64,000 bases of DNA from Burkholderia sp. 4M9327F10. Its GTDB lineage: Bacteria; Pseudomonadota; Gammaproteobacteria; Burkholderiales; Burkholderiaceae. A program made the position numbers and the translations under genes. The stretch is from positions 269,819-333,818 of the forward strand of contig NZ_SCNV01000003.1 in the NCBI RefSeq assembly GCF_005503145.1, given 5' to 3'. Positions 15,957-22,609 of the stretch are shown piece by piece. Below the pieces are notes generated by a model that saw only the letters and a list, made by a program, of their open reading frames with translations, made no database searches and was not told the origin of the DNA. The first letter of the stretch is position 1, and every line of letters begins with the position of its first letter.

Positions 15957-16858
15957 ACTGGTATCCCGTGCCGCCCGTGATCGGCACCGCAGTTCATACG
16001 ACGATGCCGCAAACACTGCGCCGTCATGAAGTGACGGAGTGGTCGCGTGCCAACAAGGGCGGGGCGGTGGTCGATTCGTTTATCGAAGGCCCATGTTTCG
16101 ATCCGCACGGCAATCTGTATCTCGTCGATATTCCGCACGGACGCATCTTGCGGATTTCGCGGGAACTCGAATGGAGCGTAGTCGCCGAATACGACGGCGA
16201 GCCGAACGGGCTGGCATGGCATCCCGATGGCCGCATCCTGATTGCGGACTACAAGAACGGCATTCTCGCGCTCGATCCCGCGAGCGGGGCGGTGAGCCCG
16301 GTGATCGCGCGGCGCAATAGCGAACGCTTTAAAGGGCCCAACGATCTGATCGTCGCCAGCAACGGCGATATCTACTTTACCGATCAGGGCCAAACCGGCC
16401 TGCACGATCCCACTGGGCGCGTCTACCGTTTGCGCCCCGATGGCCGGCTCGATTGCCTGATCTCGAATGGTCCGAGTCCGAACGGACTGGTGCTGAGCCC
16501 TGACGAAAAAGTGCTGTTTGTCGCCATGACGCGCGATAACGCCATCTGGCGTCTACCGCTGCTTGCGGACGGCAGTACCAGCAAGGTCGGGCGCTTTGCG
16601 CAGTTCTATGGCGTGAGCGGGCCGGACGGTCTGACAATGGACCGTAGCGGCAATCTGTTTGTCGCGCATGCATCGCTGGGCGCGGTGTTTGTGCTGAATC
16701 CGCATGGCGAGGGGATTGCCAGGTTTGAGTCGTGCGCGGGCCGCACCATCACCAACGTGACATTTGGCGGCGCGCAGTATAACACCTTGTACATCACCGA
16801 TTCGAGCACTGGTGCGGTTTTATCTGCGCAGTGGAATACGCCGGGGCTGGGCGGGTAA
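15953..16858 (+). CDS. SMP-30/gluconolactonase-family hydrolase
   Basis: A 301-residue six-bladed beta propeller of the SMP-30/gluconolactonase/LRE family. Metal-ligand regions are visible: Glu in FIEGPCFDPHGNLYLVDI, Asn in KGPNDLIV, Asn in SPNGLVLSPDE and Asp in SGPDGLTMD. Members hydrolyse lactones using a divalent cation. The ATG overlaps the stop of the lyase-like gene (ATGA). Within this operon a lactonase would open a cyclic ester of a polycarboxylic or hydroxy acid before or during CoA activation; the compound itself cannot be named from sequence. Confidence 0.87.
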   Translation: MNWYPVPPVIGTAVHTTMPQTLRRHEVTEWSRANKGGAVVDSFIEGPCFDPHGNLYLVDIPHGRILRISRELEWSVVAEYDGEPNGLAWHPDGRILIADYKNGILALDPASGAVSPVIARRNSERFKGPNDLIVASNGDIYFTDQGQTGLHDPTGRVYRLRPDGRLDCLISNGPSPNGLVLSPDEKVLFVAMTRDNAIWRLPLLADGSTSKVGRFAQFYGVSGPDGLTMDRSGNLFVAHASLGAVFVLNPHGEGIARFESCAGRTITNVTFGGAQYNTLYITDSSTGAVLSAQWNTPGLGG

Positions 16859-16871
16859 AATGCTGTTCTGT

Positions 16872-16895
16872 CAGGCATAACGCCTGGCGCTTTTT
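16872..16895 (+). terminator. Weak terminator-like hairpin before the IclR gene
   Basis: CAGGC (16872-16876) pairs with GCCTG (16882-16886) over a 5-base loop, followed by GCGC and five T at 16891-16895. The stem is short, so it may only attenuate transcription into the regulator gene. Confidence 0.35.
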
Positions 16896-16931
16896 GCCCT
16901 TCCTTGCCGCTCCTTGCCCGTCGCACTGCCT

Positions 16932-17747
16932 ATGGCCGCTTCCAGATCATCCAAACCTTCGAATGTGTCCAGCTCCGGCGACGCTGCTGAGAAAGCCGTC
17001 GCGGGCCCCTCGTCCGCCCCTGATGGAGTCGCCGCGCTCGATCGCGCCTTTGCGATTCTGTTTGCGTTTCGCCCCAACGACAAAGGCGTCTCGCTCGCCG
17101 AACTGGCGGCGCGCACCGGGCTCTATAAAAGCACCATCCTGCGGCTGATCGCTTCGCTGGCGCATCACCGGCTGTTGCTGCGTTCGGACGAAGGCCTCTA
17201 CTACGTCGGGCCGGCCACCTTGCAACTGGGCGCGCTTTATCAGCGCAGCCTGCAGCTCGGGGATGTGGTGTTGCCGTTGATGCGCCGCCTGCGCGACCAG
17301 AGCGGCGAGAGCGTGTCGTTCTATGTGCGGCAGAAGGATCTGCGGGTCTGTCTGCATCGGGTCGATTCGACCCACGCGATTCGCGATCACGTGCGCGAGG
17401 GCGATGTCCTGCCGATGGACAAAGGCTCGGGCGGACGTGTGCTAAGCGCGTTCGACGGCGGGCGAGGGGAGCTATACGAGCGGATCCGCCACGACGGCTA
17501 TTACCTGTCGCTGGGGGAGCGGGATGCGGAAACGGCGGGTATTTCCACGCCGGTGTTTTCGGCGGCACGGCCGCTTGCCGGCACGTTTACGCTGGCAGGG
17601 CCGCGTTCGCGTGTCGACGAAGCATTGATGCTGCGCATGCGCCGGCCGATGCTCGAGACGGCCATTGAAGCGAGCGAACAGCTCGGCGGGGATGCGGCCC
17701 CGCTGCGCGCTGCTCTGGCTTTGCTGAAGCCGGAGGAGGCGCGCTAA
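16932..17747 (+). CDS. IclR-family transcriptional regulator
   Basis: A 271-residue IclR-type regulator with a disordered N-terminal tail of about 30 residues, then a winged helix-turn-helix (VSLAELAARTGLYKSTILRLIASL, about 58-81) and an effector domain with the family phrase RDQSGESVSFYVRQ. The ATG at 16932 is chosen; a TTG codon 18 bases earlier is in frame but less likely. Its position directly after the catabolic genes, in the same direction, suggests it controls them, perhaps through the palindrome at 12350-12362. Whether it activates or represses is not known. Confidence 0.88.
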   Translation: MAASRSSKPSNVSSSGDAAEKAVAGPSSAPDGVAALDRAFAILFAFRPNDKGVSLAELAARTGLYKSTILRLIASLAHHRLLLRSDEGLYYVGPATLQLGALYQRSLQLGDVVLPLMRRLRDQSGESVSFYVRQKDLRVCLHRVDSTHAIRDHVREGDVLPMDKGSGGRVLSAFDGGRGELYERIRHDGYYLSLGERDAETAGISTPVFSAARPLAGTFTLAGPRSRVDEALMLRMRRPMLETAIEASEQLGGDAAPLRAALALLKPEEAR

Positions 17748-17801
17748 CAGCTACGCTTGGGGGAGCGGCCGTCACGGCGACGGCAAACCTGCCTCGCCGG
17801 T

Positions 17802-18077
17802 CTAGCGGCGACGCAACTGCGGAGTAGCGCGGGCGGCGCCGCCACCGGAAGCGCGTTCGTCCTTGTGACGGAAATTGATCCGTCCTTTGGTCAGGTCGTA
17901 GACCGACAGCTCGAGTGTCACGCGGTCGCCCGCGAGAATACGAATGTGATTCTTGCGCATGCGTCCGGACGCGTAAGCACCCACCACGACGCCGTTGTCG
18001 AGCGTCACGCGGTAGCGGCTATCCGGAAGTACTTCGTCGACGATACCGTCAAGTTCAATCAGTTCTTCTTTCGCCAT
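17802..18077 (-). CDS. infA: Translation initiation factor IF-1, extended paralogue
   Basis: A 91-residue IF-1: a full S1/OB-fold domain ([11 protein letters not shown] to [12 protein letters not shown], about residues 1-72) with the conserved [15 protein letters not shown] strand, plus a 19-residue C-terminal tail rich in Gly and Arg (ending RRR) that canonical 72-residue IF-1 lacks. AGGAG is 7 bases before the ATG. Burkholderiales commonly carry such an extra copy outside the ribosomal protein cluster. It is downstream of, and probably co-transcribed with, the 93-residue protein at 18115-18396. Role as a stress- or cold-related IF-1 variant is inference. Confidence 0.93.
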   Translation of the reverse strand: MAKEELIELDGIVDEVLPDSRYRVTLDNGVVVGAYASGRMRKNHIRILAGDRVTLELSVYDLTKGRINFRHKDERASGGGAARATPQLRRR

Positions 18078-18114
18078 GCATAACTCCTGGTCGATGGGGT
18101 AAGGGGGCTTTGCT

Positions 18115-18396
18115 TCAAAGATCGGCGACCGACTGGCCGTCTACGCGGCCATCGATCAACTGTTCCGCATGCGCCATGCACGCGAGGCGGGCTTTGCCCG
18201 TGCCTTCGAACGGCCACAGATACGGCAGGCGGAACACCCGGCCATCGGCAGCCGGATTGGCGCCGACGCGGCAGATGCGTACCGAGGCCTCATAGCCGGC
18301 GTCGGGATTGCGGCTGGCCGAACCGTCGGCAGGACGGCGCGGATACACGAGCGGATGGATTTCGTAGCCTTTGTAGGTCTTGACAACTGAATTCAT
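18115..18396 (-). CDS. Conserved hypothetical protein next to infA
   Basis: A 93-residue soluble protein with no signal peptide or membrane segment. I do not recognise a named family. It contains [16 protein letters not shown] near the N terminus and an ASVRICR strand and looks like a small beta-rich domain. Codon use matches the neighbours, and AGGA lies before the ATG. It ends 37 bases before the IF-1 start in the same direction, so the two are likely one transcript. Confidence 0.7.
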   Translation of the reverse strand: MNSVVKTYKGYEIHPLVYPRRPADGSASRNPDAGYEASVRICRVGANPAADGRVFRLPYLWPFEGTGKARLACMAHAEQLIDGRVDGQSVADL

Positions 18397-18921
18397 AAAG
18401 TACTTGTCCTGTATTACCTGGCCGCCTTGCCACGCGTGTTACGCATGACACAACAGCCTCGGCAGCGCTGCACTTCCGGTGCGCGCCGCCATGGAAAAAG
18501 AGTGGCACAGGCCCGATGGCAGGGGGCTTGAGCGCAGCCGCGCAAATTCGCGGATTTAATGGAGAAGAAACACGCTAATGTCGCGCGGACATCAGGCGCT
18601 TGAAAAGCTGCACAACTCGCGGCGGCGAATGCGTGCTGCACATTGCCGGAGTGACGGGATCGCCGACGGGCGGCGGTCGAACAGTCGGGGGTGGCGCGGA
18701 GATGCTTGGGGGTTGCCCCCGTTAATGCTACCGGTACTGCAAATGCCGAATTCAGCTATTTCGATATGATGCACTAAATGGGGGAAATTGGATAGCAAAA
18801 ACTGCCGGGCGCGCTGCGGTGAGCCGAAAACCGGCGTGGCGAAAGCCCTTGCCAGCCTTGCCGGGCCTGGCGAGAGCCGTGTGAGATGGGCGCAAACCGA
18901 TGGCTCGCGCCGACTGCGGAC
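18397..18921. other. Non-coding gap of about 525 bp
   Basis: No open frame here resembles a protein, and I see no strong hairpin or repeat. It lies upstream of the infA pair, so it should contain their promoter and possibly a long 5' leader. Confidence 0.4.
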
Positions 18922-19140
18922 TTAGCGGGATATTTCGGCTACGCGCTTCTTGAGTTCGCGCGAGGCGGCAAGCGGAATGCGGGCATCGTCCCAGACGGCC
19001 AGCCATTCGACTTCCTTTGAGGTGAAAATCTGGCCGTGATTGCGCAGGGTGTATTGCAGCGAGTCGATGATGTGATTGCGGATGATTTCGGGCGTGCCTT
19101 CATCGTCAAGCACGGCGCGCAGTGCTTCAAGCGTGGCCAT
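18922..19140 (-). CDS. Small conserved hypothetical protein
   Basis: A 72-residue charged protein, MATLEALRAVLDDEGT at its start, with a predicted pair of helices and no membrane segment. The frame is open up to 19269, but GGAG stands 6 bases before the ATG at 19140, and the upstream residues look non-coding. It is divergent from the DUF1653-like gene at 19311. I do not recognise the family. Confidence 0.65.
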   Translation of the reverse strand: MATLEALRAVLDDEGTPEIIRNHIIDSLQYTLRNHGQIFTSKEVEWLAVWDDARIPLAASRELKKRVAEISR

Positions 19141-19310
19141 CTGTTGCTCCGTGAAATAGGTCACCCATTTATCGCACGAAAAAATTCTGCCCGCCAAGCG
19201 AACAAAAATGCATCCGCATCGCGCGGTGCGCGACGCTCGCGTAGGATGCTGGTTTTTCCCGCGCAGCATTTTTCAACTTCTCCAACCTCAACTACAGAAG
19301 GCTCTGAACC

Positions 19311-19502
19311 GTGCGCTATCAGCACTACAAAGGCGGCATCTACGAACTGGTTTGCGAGGCGACACTCGAGTCGGATCCGAGTGTCACGATGATTGTCTAT
19401 CGTGCCGCGAATGGTACGATCTGGACCCGTCCAGCTTCGGTATTTTTCGAACTGATCGACCATGAAGGCGGCAAGGTGCCGCGCTTCGCTCCCATCAACT
19501 GA
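19311..19502 (+). CDS. DUF1653-like small protein
   Basis: A 63-residue protein from a GTG start with AGAAGG upstream. MRYQHYKGGIYELVCEATLESD followed by MIVYRAANGTIWTRPASVFFELI fits the DUF1653 pattern: a small beta barrel that carries a YKGxxYxV opening and an RPxxMF-type end. No experimentally known role. It precedes the YqaE-type gene by 51 bases in the same direction. Confidence 0.75.
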   Translation: MRYQHYKGGIYELVCEATLESDPSVTMIVYRAANGTIWTRPASVFFELIDHEGGKVPRFAPIN

Positions 19503-19553
19503 TCCGGCGCGCCAGATCTCTCCGGACCGGCCGGATCTCACGAGGAAATCCGC

Positions 19554-19748
19554 ATGCGCCTGTTGCTTGCCATCATCCTGCCCTGGTTCCAGTTCTTTAC
19601 GATCGGCCGTCCATTTGCCGGGATTATTTGCCTGATTTTGCAGGTCACGCTGATTGGCTGGATTCCAGCGGCGATCTGGTCGGTGTATGCGCTTAGCCAG
19701 TACAAGACCGACCAGAAGATCGAACGCGCGCTTGGCTCGCGGCGTTAG
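19554..19748 (+). CDS. YqaE/Pmp3-family small membrane protein
   Basis: A 64-residue protein with two membrane helices (about residues 3-22 and 24-47) separated by a short polar turn, and a charged cytoplasmic tail, the layout of YqaE/Pmp3 proteins linked in other organisms to membrane potential and salt or cold stress. GAGGAA precedes the ATG. Here the usual PPLGVFL stretch is replaced by PWFQFFTIG, so it is a divergent member. Confidence 0.72.
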   Translation: MRLLLAIILPWFQFFTIGRPFAGIICLILQVTLIGWIPAAIWSVYALSQYKTDQKIERALGSRR

Positions 19749-19848
19749 GCGTTAGGCATTAAGGCGGCGCAATGACTGCGCAATCGCCGCACAGCGGCGG
19801 CGTCCGGCGGGAGCGAGCCGGCGCCCCGGTTCGTCGGGGCGGGGGTGC

Positions 19849-19953
19849 CTATTTGAGGTCGGTAAAGTGACCGGTCAGCGGATTGATCCGGCGCGCGAAC
19901 CCAATCAGCGCGAGTATGCCGAGCGGCGACAGGATAAAGAATGCGAGCAGCAT
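19849..19953 (-). CDS. Possible 34-residue membrane peptide
   Basis: A short frame encoding MLLAFFILSPLGILALIGFARR and a polar tail ending TDLK. It has one hydrophobic helix with an Arg-Arg stop-transfer, as expected of a genuine single-pass small protein. There is no strong Shine-Dalgarno, and the frame is open a few codons upstream without a start codon, so the start is uncertain. A GC hairpin (19822-19841) lies just past its stop. I do not know a family for it. Confidence 0.4.
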   Translation of the reverse strand: MLLAFFILSPLGILALIGFARRINPLTGHFTDLK

Positions 19954-20213
19954 GATGGCGTTCGGGATAACGGAGTGCCGTCAGTGTAGGCCGTTGCGGG
20001 CATTAGAAAATCACTGGAAAAGACAACACACTGTTCAGCTTGTGCGAATGAACGATCTCGCTGCTCTCGCCCGTCCCGCCTGGCGCTCCGGCCAGTGGCC
20101 CGGGACCCGCCAGTGAGGGCGAAATTTTCTGTAAAGAGAATGCTCTATTAACAGCGACGGAAAAGCGCGGCGCAAACGTTAAAGTTAGACCGAAACAGAT
20201 TGGACGCCACCCC

Positions 20214-20804
20214 ATGAACTCAAACGACGGATTGATGGACGCTCATATAGCACCGGTTATCTGGATGACGGGGTTGCCCGGCGCCGGTAAGAGCACGATT
20301 GCGCAGGCGCTGCACGCTCAACTGCTGAGCGAGGGCACGAAATCGGTCGTGCTCGATGGCGATGCGCTAAGGGAAGGGCTCTGCTCGGATCTTGGGTTTT
20401 CGGATCTGGACCGTCTCGAGAATGTGCGCCGCATCGCGCATGTGGCAAAACTGTTCCAGCAGAGCGGCCATGTCGTGGTCGTGGCGACGATTTCTCCGCT
20501 TGCGGTCCAGCGCGAGATGGCTCGCGCGATTGTGGGCGCCGGCTTTCTGGAAACGTTTATTTCGGCCTCGGCCGATGTCTGCTCGCAGCGCGACCCGAAG
20601 GGCATGTATGCGCAGGCGCGAATCGGCAAGATCGCGCAATTTACAGGTGTCTCGTCGCCTTACGAGGTGCCGGCCAACCCGGACCTGGTGATCGAAACAT
20701 CGCGTTGCCGTGTGGAAAGCGCTGTAGCGACCATTATTTTGCGTCTGGGTAAAAGTGCTCGAACGGCGGGCGTTAAAAGCACGGTCCGGCGGCTGGGGGC
20801 ATGA
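20214..20804 (+). CDS. cysC: Adenylylsulfate (APS) kinase
   Basis: A 196-residue APS kinase. The P-loop GLPGAGKST is at residues 20-28; VLDGDALREGL, the RDPKGMYAQARIGKIAQFTG loop and SPYEVPANPDLVIET are all CysC hallmarks. It phosphorylates adenylylsulfate to PAPS with ATP in the cytoplasm. No cysD/cysN or sulfotransferase gene is beside it, so a role in sulfation of a glycan or other product is possible as well as assimilation. A strong intrinsic terminator follows at 20929-20964. Confidence 0.92.
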   Translation: MNSNDGLMDAHIAPVIWMTGLPGAGKSTIAQALHAQLLSEGTKSVVLDGDALREGLCSDLGFSDLDRLENVRRIAHVAKLFQQSGHVVVVATISPLAVQREMARAIVGAGFLETFISASADVCSQRDPKGMYAQARIGKIAQFTGVSSPYEVPANPDLVIETSRCRVESAVATIILRLGKSARTAGVKSTVRRLGA

Positions 20805-20928
20805 CCCGGATCAAACCCGGGAGACGGCACGCGGAAAAGGACTTTTCCAGATTCAGTGATTAATCTGCGGCGCGCATACCGTTACATTGGCTATGCGCGC
20901 TGAAATACCGTGCGCGCGAGAGAGTTGA

Positions 20929-20964
20929 CCCCAGCCATGGATTTTGGTGGCTGGGGGTTTTTTT
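20929..20964 (+). terminator. Strong intrinsic terminator downstream of cysC
   Basis: CCCCAGCCA (20929-20937) pairs perfectly with TGGCTGGGG (20948-20956) over a 10-base loop, followed by a run of seven T at 20958-20964. Confidence 0.85.
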
Positions 20965-21032
20965 GTATCGGCCGATAAGGTGATGATTGGCGACACCGCA
21001 CGCCCAAGAGCGGCCGCGGTCCAACAGCGCGG

Positions 21033-21314
21033 TCAGCCCAACTCCACCACATCCGGCACCTCAATCACCAGATCCGACTCTGCCACCGCCACGCACGGCA
21101 GAATCCACCCCTCCACCTTTTCTTCCCGCGACAAGCCGGGCCACTCAATGGTGTACGAAACCGTGCCGCTTACCATCCGGCACATGCACGTCCTGCACGT
21201 GCCATTGCGGCATGAACGCGGCAGGCGCAGATCGGCGAAGCCGGCGGCTTCGAGGATCGTCAGCGAATCGGGTGCGTCGAAGGTACGCCCCAGGGGCTCG
21301 ACACGCACTTTCAT
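21033..21314 (-). CDS. 2Fe-2S ferredoxin coupled to MbfA
   Basis: A 93-residue plant-type ferredoxin. The cluster ligands are Cys35, Cys40, Cys43 and Cys74 (CRNGTCRTC and LPC), with one extra Cys at 45. The ATG at 21314 overlaps the stop of the MbfA-like gene (ATGA), so the two are translationally coupled. The frame is open upstream only because it overlaps that gene. Being made in step with an iron transporter bearing a ferritin-like domain suggests it passes electrons for ferrous/ferric cycling, in the way Bfd serves bacterioferritin; this is inference. Confidence 0.87.
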   Translation of the reverse strand: MKVRVEPLGRTFDAPDSLTILEAAGFADLRLPRSCRNGTCRTCMCRMVSGTVSYTIEWPGLSREEKVEGWILPCVAVAESDLVIEVPDVVELG

Positions 21315-22462
21315 GAAATCGACACCCCTAACAGGTGCCCGACGCCAAACGTAAACGCCGCTGCGATCAGGCCGATCACAATCTGCCGGAACGCTGAAAA
21401 CGCCGCACCGCGGCCGTTGAATAGCGAGGTAAAGACGCCGACCGCCGCAAGCCCGAGGCCGCTCAAGCCGATACATTGCAGGATCGCCGGCAACCCATGC
21501 GCCCACAAAAACGGCATGGCCGGGAATATCGCCCCCAGCGAGAACAGGCAGAACGACACGCCTGCCGCCGACCATGGATTGCCGCCGAGTTCAGCCGGAT
21601 CGATCCCGAGCTCTTCCCGGGTTAGCGTATCGAGCGCCTTATCCTTGTCGCGCATGATCTGGGCGGCAATGCGCCGCGCTTCGCCCGCTTCGATCCCCTT
21701 GGCCTGATAGATCAGTGCGAGTTCGTGGCGCTCGGCATCCGGCGTCTGTTCGATCTCCTCGGCTTCCTTGGCGATCTGGGTACGGGCCAGTTCGCGTGCG
21801 TTCGTCACGGAGAGCCATTCGCCGAGCGCCATCGAGCATGCCCCGGCAATCAGGCCGGCAAACCCGGTCAACAGAATCGCCTTGTTGCCGGTGCCCGCGC
21901 CGGCCACGCCCATAATCAGGCAGAAGTTGGACACCAGCCCGTCGTTCGCGCCGAGCACGGCCGCGCGCAAATCGTTACCCGAGCGCACGCCTTTGTGCCA
22001 TTCCTCGGCATTGGCGATCTGGGCACCCTTTGACTCCGTGCTGGAGTCCACCCCGGCCGCGCCGTTACGGGCCTGGTCCGCCACTGCCTGCACCACGGCC
22101 GCATGATGCTGCTCCTCGGCGGACAGGCGTGCCGCATCCGGCTGGTTCGCATATTTGTTGCGGTCCGCATATTCGGCGGCGGCGAGGGTCGGCAGCACGA
22201 ACGAAGGCCCGAAGGTATGCACCAGCCCGCGCATCAGATGCGTCTTGACACTGCGTCGCGGCGCTCGCGCCTTGACGCCGTTGGCATGCAGCTTTTCGAG
22301 CCAGACCTGGGCGTGTTCGCGCTCCGAATCCGCGAGCTGCTGGAACACATCGCGGCGCGCCGGATTTTTCTCGGCATGAGCGAGCGTCTCGTATAGCGCG
22401 GCGCTATCGAGTTCATCGGCGAGGTTGGCTCGGTAGCGTTTGAGTTCGTGTCGGGATGCCAT
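21311..22462 (-). CDS. mbfA: MbfA-like iron exporter (ferritin-like domain fused to VIT1/CCC1)
   Basis: A 383-residue fusion. Residues 1-140 are a rubrerythrin/ferritin-like four-helix bundle with candidate di-iron ligands Glu17, the ExxH pair Glu47/His50, Glu97 and ExxH Glu116/His119. Residues about 160-383 are a VIT1/CCC1 transporter with the typical EEWHKGVRSGNDLRAAVLGANDGLVSN opening and five membrane segments. This architecture is that of MbfA, the membrane-bound ferritin that exports iron in Bradyrhizobium and Agrobacterium and protects against peroxide. It is followed by an overlapping 2Fe-2S ferredoxin gene. Confidence 0.9.
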   Translation of the reverse strand: MASRHELKRYRANLADELDSAALYETLAHAEKNPARRDVFQQLADSEREHAQVWLEKLHANGVKARAPRRSVKTHLMRGLVHTFGPSFVLPTLAAAEYADRNKYANQPDAARLSAEEQHHAAVVQAVADQARNGAAGVDSSTESKGAQIANAEEWHKGVRSGNDLRAAVLGANDGLVSNFCLIMGVAGAGTGNKAILLTGFAGLIAGACSMALGEWLSVTNARELARTQIAKEAEEIEQTPDAERHELALIYQAKGIEAGEARRIAAQIMRDKDKALDTLTREELGIDPAELGGNPWSAAGVSFCLFSLGAIFPAMPFLWAHGLPAILQCIGLSGLGLAAVGVFTSLFNGRGAAFSAFRQIVIGLIAAAFTFGVGHLLGVSIS

Positions 22463-22514
22463 GGGTGACGGGTTCGCGCGGTGGTAGTGCCGAAGCTTAA
22501 CCCGTCGCGGCGCG

Positions 22515-22551
22515 GCGCGTCGTGTCGCAGGGGCAAGCCCCCACGACGCGC
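22515..22551. terminator. Nested hairpin between the sigma-54 activator and mbfA
   Basis: GCGCGTCGTG (22515-22524) and CACGACGCGC (22542-22551) form a perfect 10-bp outer stem. Inside, GGGGC-AA-GCCCC (22530-22541) forms a second stem, with a 5-base bulge between. No T tract follows. It could end the activator transcript or belong to the mbfA leader, whose ATG is 53 bases further on. Confidence 0.5.
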
Positions 22552-22609
22552 TTTGACTGCGAATGCCAATACGTCTGATTGCGATGCCTGCGCTGCCGGG
22601 TGACGCAGA

